Shown here: one piece after another, positions 1-7,864 of the stretch
Numbering within the stretch: the stretch's first letter is position 1
How the letters are laid out: each line of letters begins with the position of its first letter
Assembly: GCF_003944755.1 (NCBI RefSeq)
Contig: NZ_RWGU01000047.1
Location: 124,001 to 188,000 of the forward strand
Length of the DNA stretch: 64,000 nucleotides
From: Rhodovulum robiginosum
GTDB lineage: Bacteria; Pseudomonadota; Alphaproteobacteria; Rhodobacterales; Rhodobacteraceae
Direction of reading: 5' to 3'
Made by a program: the position numbers and the translations under genes
Notes under the pieces: model-generated
What the model was told of the DNA's origin: nothing
Databases searched by the model: none
The model's input: only the letters and a program-made list of their open reading frames with translations

Positions 1-1
1 C

Positions 2-760
2 CCCGAGACCGAGCGCTACGAGGTGACCATAGAGTACGATCCGGGCGCGGAGGCCGCCCCCGAGGGCTATGCGGAGCTGGCCGCGCGCGCGGATCTGCGC
101 TACCGCGTGACGCTGGCCGAGGGGGTGACCAGCTGGCAGGTGGTCGAAGAGCTGAAATCGGCCGAGTTCCTTGAGGGCGCGGTGGCCGAGCTGCCCGCCG
201 AGGGCAGCCTTGCCCCCGACAGCTACGAGGTGACGCGGGGCGCGGAACGCGAAGAGCTGATCGCGCGGATGCAGCAGCGACAGGCCGCGATCCTGGACGA
301 GCTGTGGGCCGAGCGCGAAGAAGGTCTGCCGCTGGACAGCCGCGAGGAGGCGCTGATCCTGGCCTCGATCGTGGAAAAGGAGACCGGTGTGCCGCAAGAG
401 CGCGGTCAGGTCGCCAGCGTGTTCATAAACCGCCTGAACCAGGGCATCCGCCTGCAGACGGACCCAACGGTGATCTACGGGCTGACCGAGGGCCGCGCGC
501 CGCTTGGCCGGGGCTTGCGCCAAAGCGAGCTGCGCTCGAACACGCGGTGGAACACCTATGTCATCGACGGGCTGCCGCCCACGCCGATCGCCAACCCCGG
601 CAGGGCCTCGATCGCGGCGGCGCTGAACCCGGACGAGACCGATTTCCTCTACTTCGTGGCCGACGGGACCGGGGGGCACGCCTTTGCCGAGACCCTGGCC
701 GAGCATAACGAGAACGTCGCCCGCTGGCGCGAGATCGAGGCCGAGCGCGGGGGAAACTAG
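2..760 (+). CDS. mltG: Endolytic murein transglycosylase MltG (5'-truncated by window edge)
   Basis: C-terminal part of the YceG/MltG lytic transglycosylase, a membrane-anchored periplasmic enzyme that cleaves nascent peptidoglycan strands and helps set glycan length. The reading frame is open from base 2, so the N-terminal cytoplasmic and membrane part lies outside the window. The family catalytic signature ASIVEKETG is present, followed by VFINRLNQGIRLQTDPTVIYG and the late ANPGRAS segment. The gene ends 15 bp before the stop of the convergent DUF1992 gene. Family assignment is firm; the true start cannot be seen. Confidence 0.95.
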   Translation, partial: PETERYEVTIEYDPGAEAAPEGYAELAARADLRYRVTLAEGVTSWQVVEELKSAEFLEGAVAELPAEGSLAPDSYEVTRGAEREELIARMQQRQAAILDELWAEREEGLPLDSREEALILASIVEKETGVPQERGQVASVFINRLNQGIRLQTDPTVIYGLTEGRAPLGRGLRQSELRSNTRWNTYVIDGLPPTPIANPGRASIAAALNPDETDFLYFVADGTGGHAFAETLAEHNENVARWREIEAERGGN

Positions 761-775
761 GGCGAGGGGCGCGCG

Positions 776-1110
776 CTACGGCGCCATGAACCTGCGCCGC
801 GCGTCCACGGCGATGTTGTAGCGTTGGTCCAGTTTTGCGATCAGCGCCATGGCGAGGCGCTTTTCTTCCGTGGTCTCGGCGCTTCTGTACGCCAGTTTCG
901 CCCCCGCGAGGAGTTTCTTGAACTCGAACGCCTCGGGCAGCGCGCCCGCGTCGGCCATGATCCGAACCGCCACCTGGGTGGCCATGTCGGTGAAGGCCGC
1001 GCCGGACCTGTCCGGGAGCGATGGCCGACCCCCTTTAGATGATCGAGCTTGCCCTCGGCGATTGCCTTGGCGATCTGGCGTTCGACGAGCCCTTGCAGGG
1101 ATCGGGGCAT
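776..1110 (-). pseudogene. DUF1992 (DnaJ-C28-like) gene with a frameshift
   Basis: A small DUF1992 protein split over two frames. The N-terminal part starts at the ATG at 1110 and reads MPRSLQGLVERQIAKAIAEG through KLDHLKGVG. The C-terminal part (PSLPDRSGAAFTDMATQVAV through RRRFMAP, stop at 776) is in another frame. The break is at the five-C run at about 1030-1034 (GGGGG on the coding strand); one extra base there would restore a continuous protein of about 111 residues. Either the gene is recently inactivated or the read has a homopolymer error. DUF1992 function is unknown. Both halves match the family well, which argues for a very recent change or an error. Confidence 0.75.
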
Positions 1111-1252
1111 GTGGTGTCCAACTCTTTTCGGGCGGGGGCCGCGGGGCCAGTGGCAGGCGCCCGCCAGGCTGTGCTGACTGGCCGATCTTATCATTCTTTT
1201 GGCCGGGTCTGGCGGTCAAGCCCGGTGCCCTGACATGGCCGCTCATTTTCCA

Positions 1253-1267
1253 TTAACCCTTTGTTAA
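1253..1267. promoter_or_regulatory. Perfect CtrA box (TTAA-N7-TTAA)
   Basis: TTAA CCCTTTG TTAA matches the full CtrA binding consensus TTAA-N7-TTAA exactly. It lies 11 bp upstream of a -35 element (1279) and about 54 bp upstream of the predicted transcription start, a usual place for an activator. The first downstream ORF is the GTA small terminase at 1412. CtrA is known to be required for GTA production in Rhodobacterales; direct binding here is inferred. Confidence 0.65.
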
Positions 1268-1278
1268 TAATAAACTTC

Positions 1279-1307
1279 TTGACTCTGCGGGCGGTCCCGG
1301 GTATACC
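1279..1307 (+). promoter_or_regulatory. Sigma70-like promoter before the GTA cluster
   Basis: TTGACT, a 17-bp spacer and TATACC form the best-looking housekeeping promoter I found in the window. Predicted start is near 1314. It follows the CtrA box and precedes a terminator at 1333-1366 and the first GTA ORF at 1412. Confidence 0.6.
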
Positions 1308-1332
1308 TTTGGGCAAGCTGGAAGAAGTGGGC

Positions 1333-1366
1333 AAGCGGCCAGGGGGCAACCCCCGGGCCGCTTTTT
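1333..1366 (+). terminator. Strong intrinsic terminator in the GTA leader
   Basis: Arms AAGCGGCC (1333-1340) and GGCCGCTT (1356-1363) flank an A/G mismatch and a GGGGG/CCCCC inner stem with a CAA loop, followed by TTTTT (1362-1366). It lies between the promoter (1279-1307) and the first GTA ORF, on the coding strand. It would therefore end a transcript of about 53 nt unless bypassed. Confidence 0.75.
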
Positions 1367-1411
1367 CATTTCTCTCGTGCGGCGGGGCATGAGAAGCGGA
1401 TCGAAACAGGA

Positions 1412-1753
1412 ATGACAGTTATTACGGCCCTCCGGGGCGAGGCGGCGGCCCAGGCGGTGCTTGAAGAGGCCGAGGCCCATTACCGCCGTACGATTCACGC
1501 GCTCGACGCGATTATCGGCGAGATCGAGGCCGGCCATTCACAGCGCGCGAAGGCGTTGAAGGGCGCATTGAGCGACCTTGGCAAGGCGGCCCAGACCGCG
1601 TTCGACGAAAGGGAACGAGTTGAAAAGCGTCTCAGAACCGAAACCGGGGGCGAGTGCGGATACGCGCTCGACCTTGCCGAAGCGCGCGCCGAGATCGGGC
1701 GCCGACTGGATCGCCTCCGCGCCGCCCAAGCAGCGCGAGGCGTTCCTGAATGA
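1412..1753 (+). CDS. GTA gp1, small terminase subunit-like
   Basis: 113 residues, mostly charged and helical, at the position and length of orfg1 of the R. capsulatus GTA (RcGTA), whose product is now regarded as the small terminase that helps TerL engage DNA. The sequence has a long coiled-coil-like stretch (about residues 15-95, rich in Ala, Glu and Arg). The ATG at 1412 has only a weak ribosome site. The 3' end overlaps the 5' end of the large terminase gene by more than 100 bp in another frame. Assignment rests on position, size and character rather than a motif. Confidence 0.8.
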   Translation: MTVITALRGEAAAQAVLEEAEAHYRRTIHALDAIIGEIEAGHSQRAKALKGALSDLGKAAQTAFDERERVEKRLRTETGGECGYALDLAEARAEIGRRLDRLRAAQAARGVPE

Positions 1754-3032
1754 GTTGAGCGAGGGGGCGCTGCTGGCGCTGCCCTACCTTTTCGAGTTCT
1801 GGGCGATGCCGCACCAGCTGCCGCCCGAGGGGCCGTGGCGGACCTGGGTGATCCTGGGCGGGCGCGGCGCGGGCAAGACGCGGGCGGGTGCGGAATGGGT
1901 GCGCGCGCAGGTCGAGGGTGCGCGGCCGCTGGACCAGGGGCGGGCGCGGCGGGTGGCGCTGGTGGGCGAGACCATCGAACAGGCGCGCGAGGTGATGGTG
2001 TTCGGGGAGAGCGGCATCCTGGCCTGCTCTCCCCCCGACCGCCGCCCGACATGGGAGGCGACGCGGCGGCGGCTGGTCTGGCCCAACGGGGCGGTGGCGC
2101 AGCTTTATTCGGCGCATGACCCCGAGCGGTTGCGGGGCCCGCAATTCGATGCCGCCTGGGCCGACGAACTGGCCAAGTGGCCCAAGGCCGAGGCGACCTG
2201 GGACATGCTGCAATTCGGGCTGCGGCTGGGCCCGTATCCACGGCAATGCGTGACGACAACGCCGCGCAACGTGGCGGTGCTGAGGGACATCCTCGCGCAG
2301 CCCTCGACGGTGGCGCGCCATGCCGCGACCGAGGCGAACCGGGCGCACCTGGCGGCGAGCTTCCTGGCCGAGGTGCGGGCGCGCTATGCGGGCACGCGGC
2401 TGGGCCGGCAGGAGTTGGACGGGGTGCTGCTGGACCAGGCCGAGGGGGCGCTCTGGTCGCTCTCGGGGCTCGACGCGGCGCGGGTGGCCGAGGCCGGGCC
2501 GCTGGACCGGGTCGTGGTGGCGGTGGACCCGCCGGTGACCGGAAACAAGACCTCGGACGAATGCGGGATTGTCGTCGTCGGAGCAACGGTCGAGGGGCCG
2601 CCGCAGGACTGGCGCGCGGTGGTGCTGGAGGATGCCAGCGTCGCGGGCGCGGCGCCTGCCGCCTGGGCCGAGGCGGCCATCGCGGCGATGGAGCGCCACG
2701 GGGCGGAGCGGCTGGTGGCCGAGGTCAACCAGGGCGGCGACCTGGTGGAAAGCGTGATCCGGCAGATCGACCCGCTGGTGCCGTTCCGCGCGGTCAGGGC
2801 CGCGCGGGGCAAGGCGGCGCGGGCCGAGCCGGTGGCGGCGCTCTACGAGCAGGGGCGGGTGAAGCACCTGCAAGGGCTCGACGCGCTGGAGGACCAGATG
2901 TGCCGGATGACGGCGCAGGGTTTCGAGGGGCGGGGCAGCCCGGACCGGGTGGACGCGCTGGTCTGGGCGATTCACGAGCTGATGATCGCGCCGGCCGCCC
3001 GTTGGCGGCGGCCGCGGCTGCGCGAGCTTTAG
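1620..3032 (+). CDS. terL: GTA gp2, large terminase (DNA-packaging ATPase)
   Basis: Packaging motor ATPase/nuclease of the GTA, orfg2 of RcGTA. Counting from the start chosen here, Walker A GGRGAGKT is at about residues 80-87 and a Walker B-like AAWADELAKW lies further on. The C-terminal half carries nuclease-fold Asp residues (VVAVDPP, DECGIVVVG). I chose TTG at 1620 because AAAGGGA sits just upstream; a longer TTG start at 1578 lacks a ribosome site. The product is about 470 residues, near the family size. GTA terminases package random host DNA by headful; that behaviour is known for the family, not visible here. A short intergenic repeat follows at 3064. Confidence 0.93.
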   Translation: MKSVSEPKPGASADTRSTLPKRAPRSGADWIASAPPKQREAFLNELSEGALLALPYLFEFWAMPHQLPPEGPWRTWVILGGRGAGKTRAGAEWVRAQVEGARPLDQGRARRVALVGETIEQAREVMVFGESGILACSPPDRRPTWEATRRRLVWPNGAVAQLYSAHDPERLRGPQFDAAWADELAKWPKAEATWDMLQFGLRLGPYPRQCVTTTPRNVAVLRDILAQPSTVARHAATEANRAHLAASFLAEVRARYAGTRLGRQELDGVLLDQAEGALWSLSGLDAARVAEAGPLDRVVVAVDPPVTGNKTSDECGIVVVGATVEGPPQDWRAVVLEDASVAGAAPAAWAEAAIAAMERHGAERLVAEVNQGGDLVESVIRQIDPLVPFRAVRAARGKAARAEPVAALYEQGRVKHLQGLDALEDQMCRMTAQGFEGRGSPDRVDALVWAIHELMIAPAARWRRPRLREL

Positions 3033-3063
3033 CCAGCGCCGCGCAGGCCGAGGGGGCGGGGCC

Positions 3064-3095
3064 GCCTCCGGCGGGGATATTTCAGGCCAGAAGAA
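3064..3095 (+). repeat. Short intergenic repeat, copy 1 (inside the GTA operon)
   Basis: Type I copy: GCCTCCGGC then GGGGATATTTC-AG-GCCAGAAGAA. It sits in the 124-bp gap between the large terminase and portal genes, the only sizeable gap in an otherwise tightly packed GTA operon. The 3064-3082 part is shared with the copy at 27221. Confidence 0.75.
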
Positions 3096-3156
3096 CTGGG
3101 GGCGGCGGGTCCGGGCGGCGGGCGCGCGCGATGGGTCATGCGAGGAGCGTAGCGAG

Positions 3157-4329
3157 ATGAAGATCAATCCTTTCCGGCGGGCGGCGGCGCGGGCGCCCGA
3201 GGCCAAGGCCAGCGCGACCGGCGCGGTGATCGCCTGGGCTGGTGCGGGCCGGGCGGCCTGGACGCCGCGCGATACGGTGTCGCTGACCAAGACCGGGTTT
3301 TCCGGCAACCCGGTGGGGTTTCGCGCGATCAAGCTGATTGCCGAGGCGGCGGCGGCGCTGCCGCTGACCTGCCAGGACGCGGCGCGGCGCTACGACACCC
3401 ACCCGGTGCTGGCGCTGTTGGCGCGGCCGAACCCGGGCCAGGGGCGGGCCGAGCTGTTCGAGGCGCTTTACGGGCAGCTTCTGCTGTCGGGCAACGCCTA
3501 TCTGGAGGCGGTGGGCGGCGAGATCGGGATGCCCCTGGAGCTGCATGTGCTGCGCTCGGACCGGATGCGGCTGGTGCCCGGGGCGGACGGCTGGCCGGTG
3601 GCCTATGACTACGCGGTCGGGGGACGCAAGCACCGGTTCGACATGACCGGCGCGGCGCCGCCCGTTTGCCATATCAAGAGCTTTCATCCGCAGGACGACC
3701 ATTACGGGCTGTCGCCGATGCAGGCCGCGGCGGCGGCGCTGGACGTGCACAACGCGGCCTCGCGCTGGTCGAAGGCGCTGCTGGACAATGCCGCGCGGCC
3801 CTCGGGCGCCATCGTCTATCGCGGGGCCGACGGGCAGGGGACGCTGAGCGAAGAGCAATACGCACGGCTGCAGGACGAGATGTTGAGCTATCACCAGGGG
3901 GCGGCCAATGCCGGGCGGCCGATGTTGCTGGAAGGCGGGCTCGACTGGAAGCCGATGGGCTTTTCCCCCTCGGACATGGAGTTTCAGGAGACCAAGGCGG
4001 CGGCAGCGCGCGAGATCGCGGTGGCCTTCGGGGTGCCGCCGATGCTGCTCGGCATTCCGGGCGACGCGACCTACGCCAATTACCAGGAGGCCAACCGGGC
4101 CTTTTACCGGCTGACGGTGCTGCCGCTGGCGGCCAAGGTTGCCGGCGCGATGGCCGCATTCCTGGCCCGCTTCGGGGCGGGCGAGGTGGAACTGGCGCCC
4201 GATCTCGACCGGGTGCCGGCGCTGGCGGCCGAGCGCGAGGCGCACTGGCGACGCATCGCGGCGGCCGATTTCCTGAGCGAGGACGAAAAGCGCACGCTGC
4301 TGGGCCTGCCGAAACGGGTGGGTGCATGA
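3157..4329 (+). CDS. GTA gp3, HK97-family portal protein
   Basis: 390-residue portal protein, orfg3 of RcGTA: a dodecameric ring at the capsid vertex through which DNA is packaged and released. Family features include the N-terminal SLTKTGFSGNPVGFRAIKLI, the central HIKSFHPQDDHYGLSPM and the late segment PPMLLGIPGDATYANYQEAN. A GAGGAG lies about 11 bp upstream of the ATG. The stop overlaps the next start (ATGA). Confidence 0.95.
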   Translation: MKINPFRRAAARAPEAKASATGAVIAWAGAGRAAWTPRDTVSLTKTGFSGNPVGFRAIKLIAEAAAALPLTCQDAARRYDTHPVLALLARPNPGQGRAELFEALYGQLLLSGNAYLEAVGGEIGMPLELHVLRSDRMRLVPGADGWPVAYDYAVGGRKHRFDMTGAAPPVCHIKSFHPQDDHYGLSPMQAAAAALDVHNAASRWSKALLDNAARPSGAIVYRGADGQGTLSEEQYARLQDEMLSYHQGAANAGRPMLLEGGLDWKPMGFSPSDMEFQETKAAAAREIAVAFGVPPMLLGIPGDATYANYQEANRAFYRLTVLPLAAKVAGAMAAFLARFGAGEVELAPDLDRVPALAAEREAHWRRIAAADFLSEDEKRTLLGLPKRVGA

Positions 4330-4568
4330 GCGGGACGCCGGAGCGATCGGGCTCGCGCTTTCTCTACGCGCCGTTCGAGGTGGCGAATGCCCGGATCGAC
4401 GCGAACGAACGGGTCGCCGACGAGCGTTGGGCGGCGCTGGAATTCCGGCTGGGGCGGATCGAGACGGCGCTGGAGCGGCTGGAGCGGCGGCTGTGGCTGG
4501 CCGTCTATGGCGTGGTGGCCGTGGTGTTGGCGGAAGGCGCGGCCTCGGTGGTGGCGCGGCTGCCGTGA
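4326..4568 (+). CDS. GTA gp3.5-like small membrane protein
   Basis: 80 residues, overlapping the portal stop by 4 bp. The N-terminal two thirds is charged and helical (ANARIDANERVADERWAALE, then an RIETALERLERR amphipathic stretch). The C-terminus is a predicted membrane helix (LWLAVYGVVAVVLAEGAAS). It matches the position and size of orfg3.5 of RcGTA. Its role is not established to my knowledge. Confidence 0.8.
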   Translation: MSGTPERSGSRFLYAPFEVANARIDANERVADERWAALEFRLGRIETALERLERRLWLAVYGVVAVVLAEGAASVVARLP

Positions 4569-4582
4569 GAAAGGGGACGGGG

Positions 4583-5167
4583 ATGAACGAGACCGACATG
4601 GGGCTGGAACGCAAGTTCTGCGCCCCCGAGGCACCGCTCGCCATCGGCGAGGGCGCGGTGATCGAGGGCTATGCATCGCTCTTTGGCGCGGCCGACCAGG
4701 GCGGGGACGTGGTGCAGGCGGGGGCCTACGGGGCCTCGCTGGCAGCGCTGGCGTCCGCTGGACGGCGGGTGAAGATGCTGTGGCAGCACGATCCGGGTGA
4801 GCCCATCGGCGTGTGGGACGAGGTGCGCGAGGACGGGCGGGGCCTGTTCGTGAAGGGCCGCCTGCTGACCGAGTTGGCCCGCGGGCGCGAGGCGGCGGCG
4901 CTGATCGGGGCGGGGGCCATCGACGGGCTGTCGATCGGCTATCGCACCCGGCGCGCGGCACGCGACGGCGCCGGGCGGCGCCTGCTCAGCGAGCTGGAGC
5001 TTTGGGAGGTGTCGCTGGTGACCTTCCCGATGTTGTCGCAGGCCCGGGTGGGGAGCAAGGCCAAGCCGGTCCCCGATGCCTGGGCGGGCGACATTGCGGC
5101 GGCCTTTGACGAGGCGCGGCGCGCGTTGGGCCGGGGCGTTGAGCCCCGCAATCAGACGGGAAGGTGA
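4583..5167 (+). CDS. GTA gp4, HK97-family prohead protease
   Basis: 194-residue capsid maturation protease, orfg4 of RcGTA. Family elements are GYASLFGAADQGGDVVQAGA, a putative catalytic His in MLWQHDPGEPIG, and a putative catalytic Ser in GLSIGYR. It would trim the N-terminal scaffold-like part of the capsid protein encoded 1 bp downstream. The ATG at 4583 is preceded by AAGGGGACGGGG. An in-frame ATG at 4322 is rejected because it runs through orfg3.5. Confidence 0.92.
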   Translation: MNETDMGLERKFCAPEAPLAIGEGAVIEGYASLFGAADQGGDVVQAGAYGASLAALASAGRRVKMLWQHDPGEPIGVWDEVREDGRGLFVKGRLLTELARGREAAALIGAGAIDGLSIGYRTRRAARDGAGRRLLSELELWEVSLVTFPMLSQARVGSKAKPVPDAWAGDIAAAFDEARRALGRGVEPRNQTGR

Positions 5168-5168
5168 G

Positions 5169-6356
5169 ATGAGCGAGACCGAGAGGAACGAGGCACCGGG
5201 CCACGATGGGCCGGCGCTGGAAGTGAAACGGGCGCTGAACGGGTTCCTGAGCGATTTCAGGACGTTTCAGGGCGACATCGAAACACGGCTTGAAAAACAG
5301 GAAGAGCGACTGACCATGCTGGATCGGAAAACCCAAATCGCCGGGCGCCCGGCGCTGTCGAGCGCGGCTGCGGCAGAGGCGCCCCACAAGAAGGCCTTTG
5401 CGGCCTATCTGCGCTCGGGCGACGACGAGGGCCTGCGCGGGCTGGAGCTGGAGGGCAAGGCGCTGTCCAGCGGCGTGGGGTCCGATGGCGGCTATCTGGT
5501 CGATCCCGAGACCGCCGAGACGATCAAGGGCGTGCTGCATTCCACCGCCTCGATCCGCTCGATCGCGCAAGTGGTGAGCGTCGAGGCGACCTCGTTCGAC
5601 GTGCTGGTGGACCATTCCGATATCGGGTCGGGCTGGGCCAGCGAGACCGCCAACCAGGTGGAGACCGACACGCCGCAGATCGAGCGGGTGACGATCCCGC
5701 TGCACGAGCTGTCGGCGATGCCGAAGGCCAGCCAGCGCCTGCTGGACGACAGTGCCTTCGACATCGAGGGATGGCTTGCCGCGCGGATTGCCGACAAGTT
5801 TTCCCGCGCCGAGGCGGCGGCGTTCCTGACCGGTGACGGGGTGGACAAGCCCAAGGGGTTGCTGGGCCATCCGCAGGTGGCCGACGGGTCCTGGTCTTGG
5901 GGCAATCTCGGCTATATCGCCACCGGCAGCGACGGCGATTTCGACGCGATCTCGCCGGCCGACGCGATCCTCGATCTGGTCTATGCGCTGGGGGCGGAAT
6001 ACCGCGCCAATGCGAGCTTCGTGATGAATTCGAAGACCGCGGGCGCGGTGCGCAAGATGAAGGATGCCGACGGGCGCTTCCTGTGGACCGACGGCATGGC
6101 CGCGGGCGAGCCCGCGCGGCTGATGGGCTATCCGGTGCTGATCGCCGAGGACATGCCCGACATCGCCGCGGGCGCGGTGGCCGTCGCCTTCGGCGATTTC
6201 CGCGCCGGCTACACCATCGCCGAGCGGCCCGACCTGCGGGTGCTGCGCGACCCGTTCTCGGCCAAGCCGCACGTTCTGTTCTACGCGACCAAGCGCGTGG
6301 GCGGGGATGTGAGCGATTTCGCCGCGATCAAGCTGCTGAAATTCGCCGCGGTCTGA
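5169..6356 (+). CDS. GTA gp5, HK97-family major capsid protein
   Basis: 395-residue major capsid protein, orfg5 of RcGTA. The first 100 or so residues are charged and helical (a delta-domain-like coiled coil with DIETRLEKQEERLTMLDRKT) and would be removed by the gp4 protease. The HK97 fold region begins near SSGVGSDGGYLVDPETAETI and ends in VGGDVSDFAAIKLLKFAA. It starts 1 bp after the protease stop. Confidence 0.95.
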   Translation: MSETERNEAPGHDGPALEVKRALNGFLSDFRTFQGDIETRLEKQEERLTMLDRKTQIAGRPALSSAAAAEAPHKKAFAAYLRSGDDEGLRGLELEGKALSSGVGSDGGYLVDPETAETIKGVLHSTASIRSIAQVVSVEATSFDVLVDHSDIGSGWASETANQVETDTPQIERVTIPLHELSAMPKASQRLLDDSAFDIEGWLAARIADKFSRAEAAAFLTGDGVDKPKGLLGHPQVADGSWSWGNLGYIATGSDGDFDAISPADAILDLVYALGAEYRANASFVMNSKTAGAVRKMKDADGRFLWTDGMAAGEPARLMGYPVLIAEDMPDIAAGAVAVAFGDFRAGYTIAERPDLRVLRDPFSAKPHVLFYATKRVGGDVSDFAAIKLLKFAAV

Positions 6357-6497
6357 CCGGCCGCCGCGATGGCCGCGCCCGTCGGGGTGCGGTCTGGCGC
6401 GCGCCGGGGTTTGCCGCCCCGGTCCAGTTGCTGCCTCCGCCCGGGCGGGGCGGGCCGGCGCGCGCTCTTGATGTGTTCCGGAGGTGCTCGGAGAGCG

Positions 6498-7103
6498 ATG
6501 ATGATAGTGATGGAGCAAGGCCCGGTGCCCGACGCGGCGCTGCCGGTGGACCGGTTTCGGGAGCATTTGCGCCTGGGGACGGGGTTTGCCGACGACGGCG
6601 CGCAGGACGCGGTGCTCAAGGCGCTGCTGAGGGCTGCGCTGGCTGCGGTGGAGGCGCGCACGGGCAAGGCGTTGCTGGCCCGCAGCTTTACCTTTGCGGT
6701 CGACGCCTGGCGCGAGGCGGATCGGCAGGCGCTGCCGGTGGCCCCTGTCACGGCGATCCTGTCGGTGGTCCTGCTGGACCGGGCCGGCGAGGTGCATCCG
6801 GTCGATGCCGACACGTATGTGCTCAGGCGCGACACGCATCGGCCGCAGCTGGCCGCGGTCAGCGGGGCCTTGCCGGTGGTGCCGCTGGGCGGCTCGGCCG
6901 AGATCGCCTTCGAGGCCGGGTTCGGCGCCGACTGGGCGCAGGTGCCGGCCGATCTGGCGCAAGCGGTGATGCTGTTGGCGGCGCATTACCACGAGCATCG
7001 CCACGAAGCGGCGCTGGGCGATGGCGGCATGCCGTTTGGGGTGATGGAACTGGTCGAGCGCTGGCGCACGGTGCGCATCCTGGCGGGGGGGGGTGTGCGA
7101 TGA
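6498..7103 (+). CDS. GTA gp6, head-tail connector (adaptor) protein
   Basis: 201-residue connector of the phage gp6/phiE125 gp8 type, orfg6 of RcGTA, forming a ring between portal and tail. The helical repeats (LLRAALAAVEARTGKALLAR, DLAQAVMLLAAHYHEHRHEA) fit that family. I chose ATG 6498 because a GGAG lies at 6488-6493; the longer frame from 6369 reads through an unconserved leader. The stop overlaps the next start (ATGA). Confidence 0.88.
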   Translation: MMIVMEQGPVPDAALPVDRFREHLRLGTGFADDGAQDAVLKALLRAALAAVEARTGKALLARSFTFAVDAWREADRQALPVAPVTAILSVVLLDRAGEVHPVDADTYVLRRDTHRPQLAAVSGALPVVPLGGSAEIAFEAGFGADWAQVPADLAQAVMLLAAHYHEHRHEAALGDGGMPFGVMELVERWRTVRILAGGGVR

Positions 7104-7438
7104 GCCCCCCGGTACTGGGCCGCAAGCTGGTACTGGAGGCGCCCGAGCGGGTGGCCGACGGGGCCGGCGGCTATGCCGAGACCTGGGTGGCGCGCGGCAC
7201 GCTCTGGGCCGAGGTGACGCCGCGGACGGGGGGCGAGCGGTCGGGCGAGGAGACTGCGCTGGCCCGCGTGCCCCACCGCATCGTGGTACGCGGGGCGCCC
7301 GAGGGGGCGCCGTCGCGCCCTGTGGCCGGGCAGCGGTTTCGCGAGGGCGGGCGGCTGTTTTTCATCCGCGCGGTCGCCGAGGCCGACAGGCGCGGCCGTT
7401 ACCTGACCTGTTTCGCCGAAGAGGAGGTGGCGTCATGA
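7100..7438 (+). CDS. GTA gp7, phage head closure protein
   Basis: 112 residues, starting within the stop of gp6. The sequence resembles SPP1 gp16-like head closure proteins (GGYAETWVARGTLWAEVTPR, then RPVAGQRFREGGRLFFIRAV). It corresponds to orfg7 of RcGTA and would join the connector to the tail. The stop overlaps the gp8 start by 4 bp, showing tight translational coupling through gp6-gp7-gp8. Confidence 0.87.
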   Translation: MSPPVLGRKLVLEAPERVADGAGGYAETWVARGTLWAEVTPRTGGERSGEETALARVPHRIVVRGAPEGAPSRPVAGQRFREGGRLFFIRAVAEADRRGRYLTCFAEEEVAS

Positions 7439-7845
7439 GCTATGGCCAGGCGTCGGCCTTGCAGAGGGCCGTTTACGCGCGGCTGGCCGGCGATCCGGCG
7501 CTGGCGGCGCTGGTGGGGGGCGCGATCTATGACGCGCTGCCGCCCGGGCCTGTGCCGGGCACCTATGTCAGCCTGGGCGCCGAGGACGTGCGCGACGCAT
7601 CGGACATGACGGGCGCGGGCGCGCTGCACCGGTTCACGGTCAGCGTGATCAGCGATGCGGCGGGGTTTCAGGCGCCCAAAGCGGCGGCGGAGGCCGTGGC
7701 CGACGCACTGACCGGTGCGGCGCTGAGCCTCGACCGGGGGCACCTTGTTGGGCTGTGGTTCGACCGGGCGCGGGCGAAGCGCGTGGGCGCGGGCGACGGG
7801 CGCCGGATCGACCTGCGCTTTGCCGCGCGGGTTTCGGACGACTGA
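7435..7845 (+). CDS. GTA gp8, DUF3168 tail completion protein
   Basis: 136 residues of the DUF3168 tail-terminator family, orfg8 of RcGTA. Diagnostic parts are LQRAVYARLAGDPALAALVG, GTYVSLGAEDVRDASDMTGA and HRFTVSVISD. It is expected to cap the tail tube at the head side. A 19-bp gap separates it from the tail tube gene. Confidence 0.88.
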   Translation: MSYGQASALQRAVYARLAGDPALAALVGGAIYDALPPGPVPGTYVSLGAEDVRDASDMTGAGALHRFTVSVISDAAGFQAPKAAAEAVADALTGAALSLDRGHLVGLWFDRARAKRVGAGDGRRIDLRFAARVSDD

Positions 7846-7864
7846 TTTAGCGGAGAATGGAACA

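Noticed and set aside
1495-3332. Minus-strand frames opposite the terminase
   Set aside because: Low-complexity Arg/Pro composition caused by GC bias; no ribosome site or motif.
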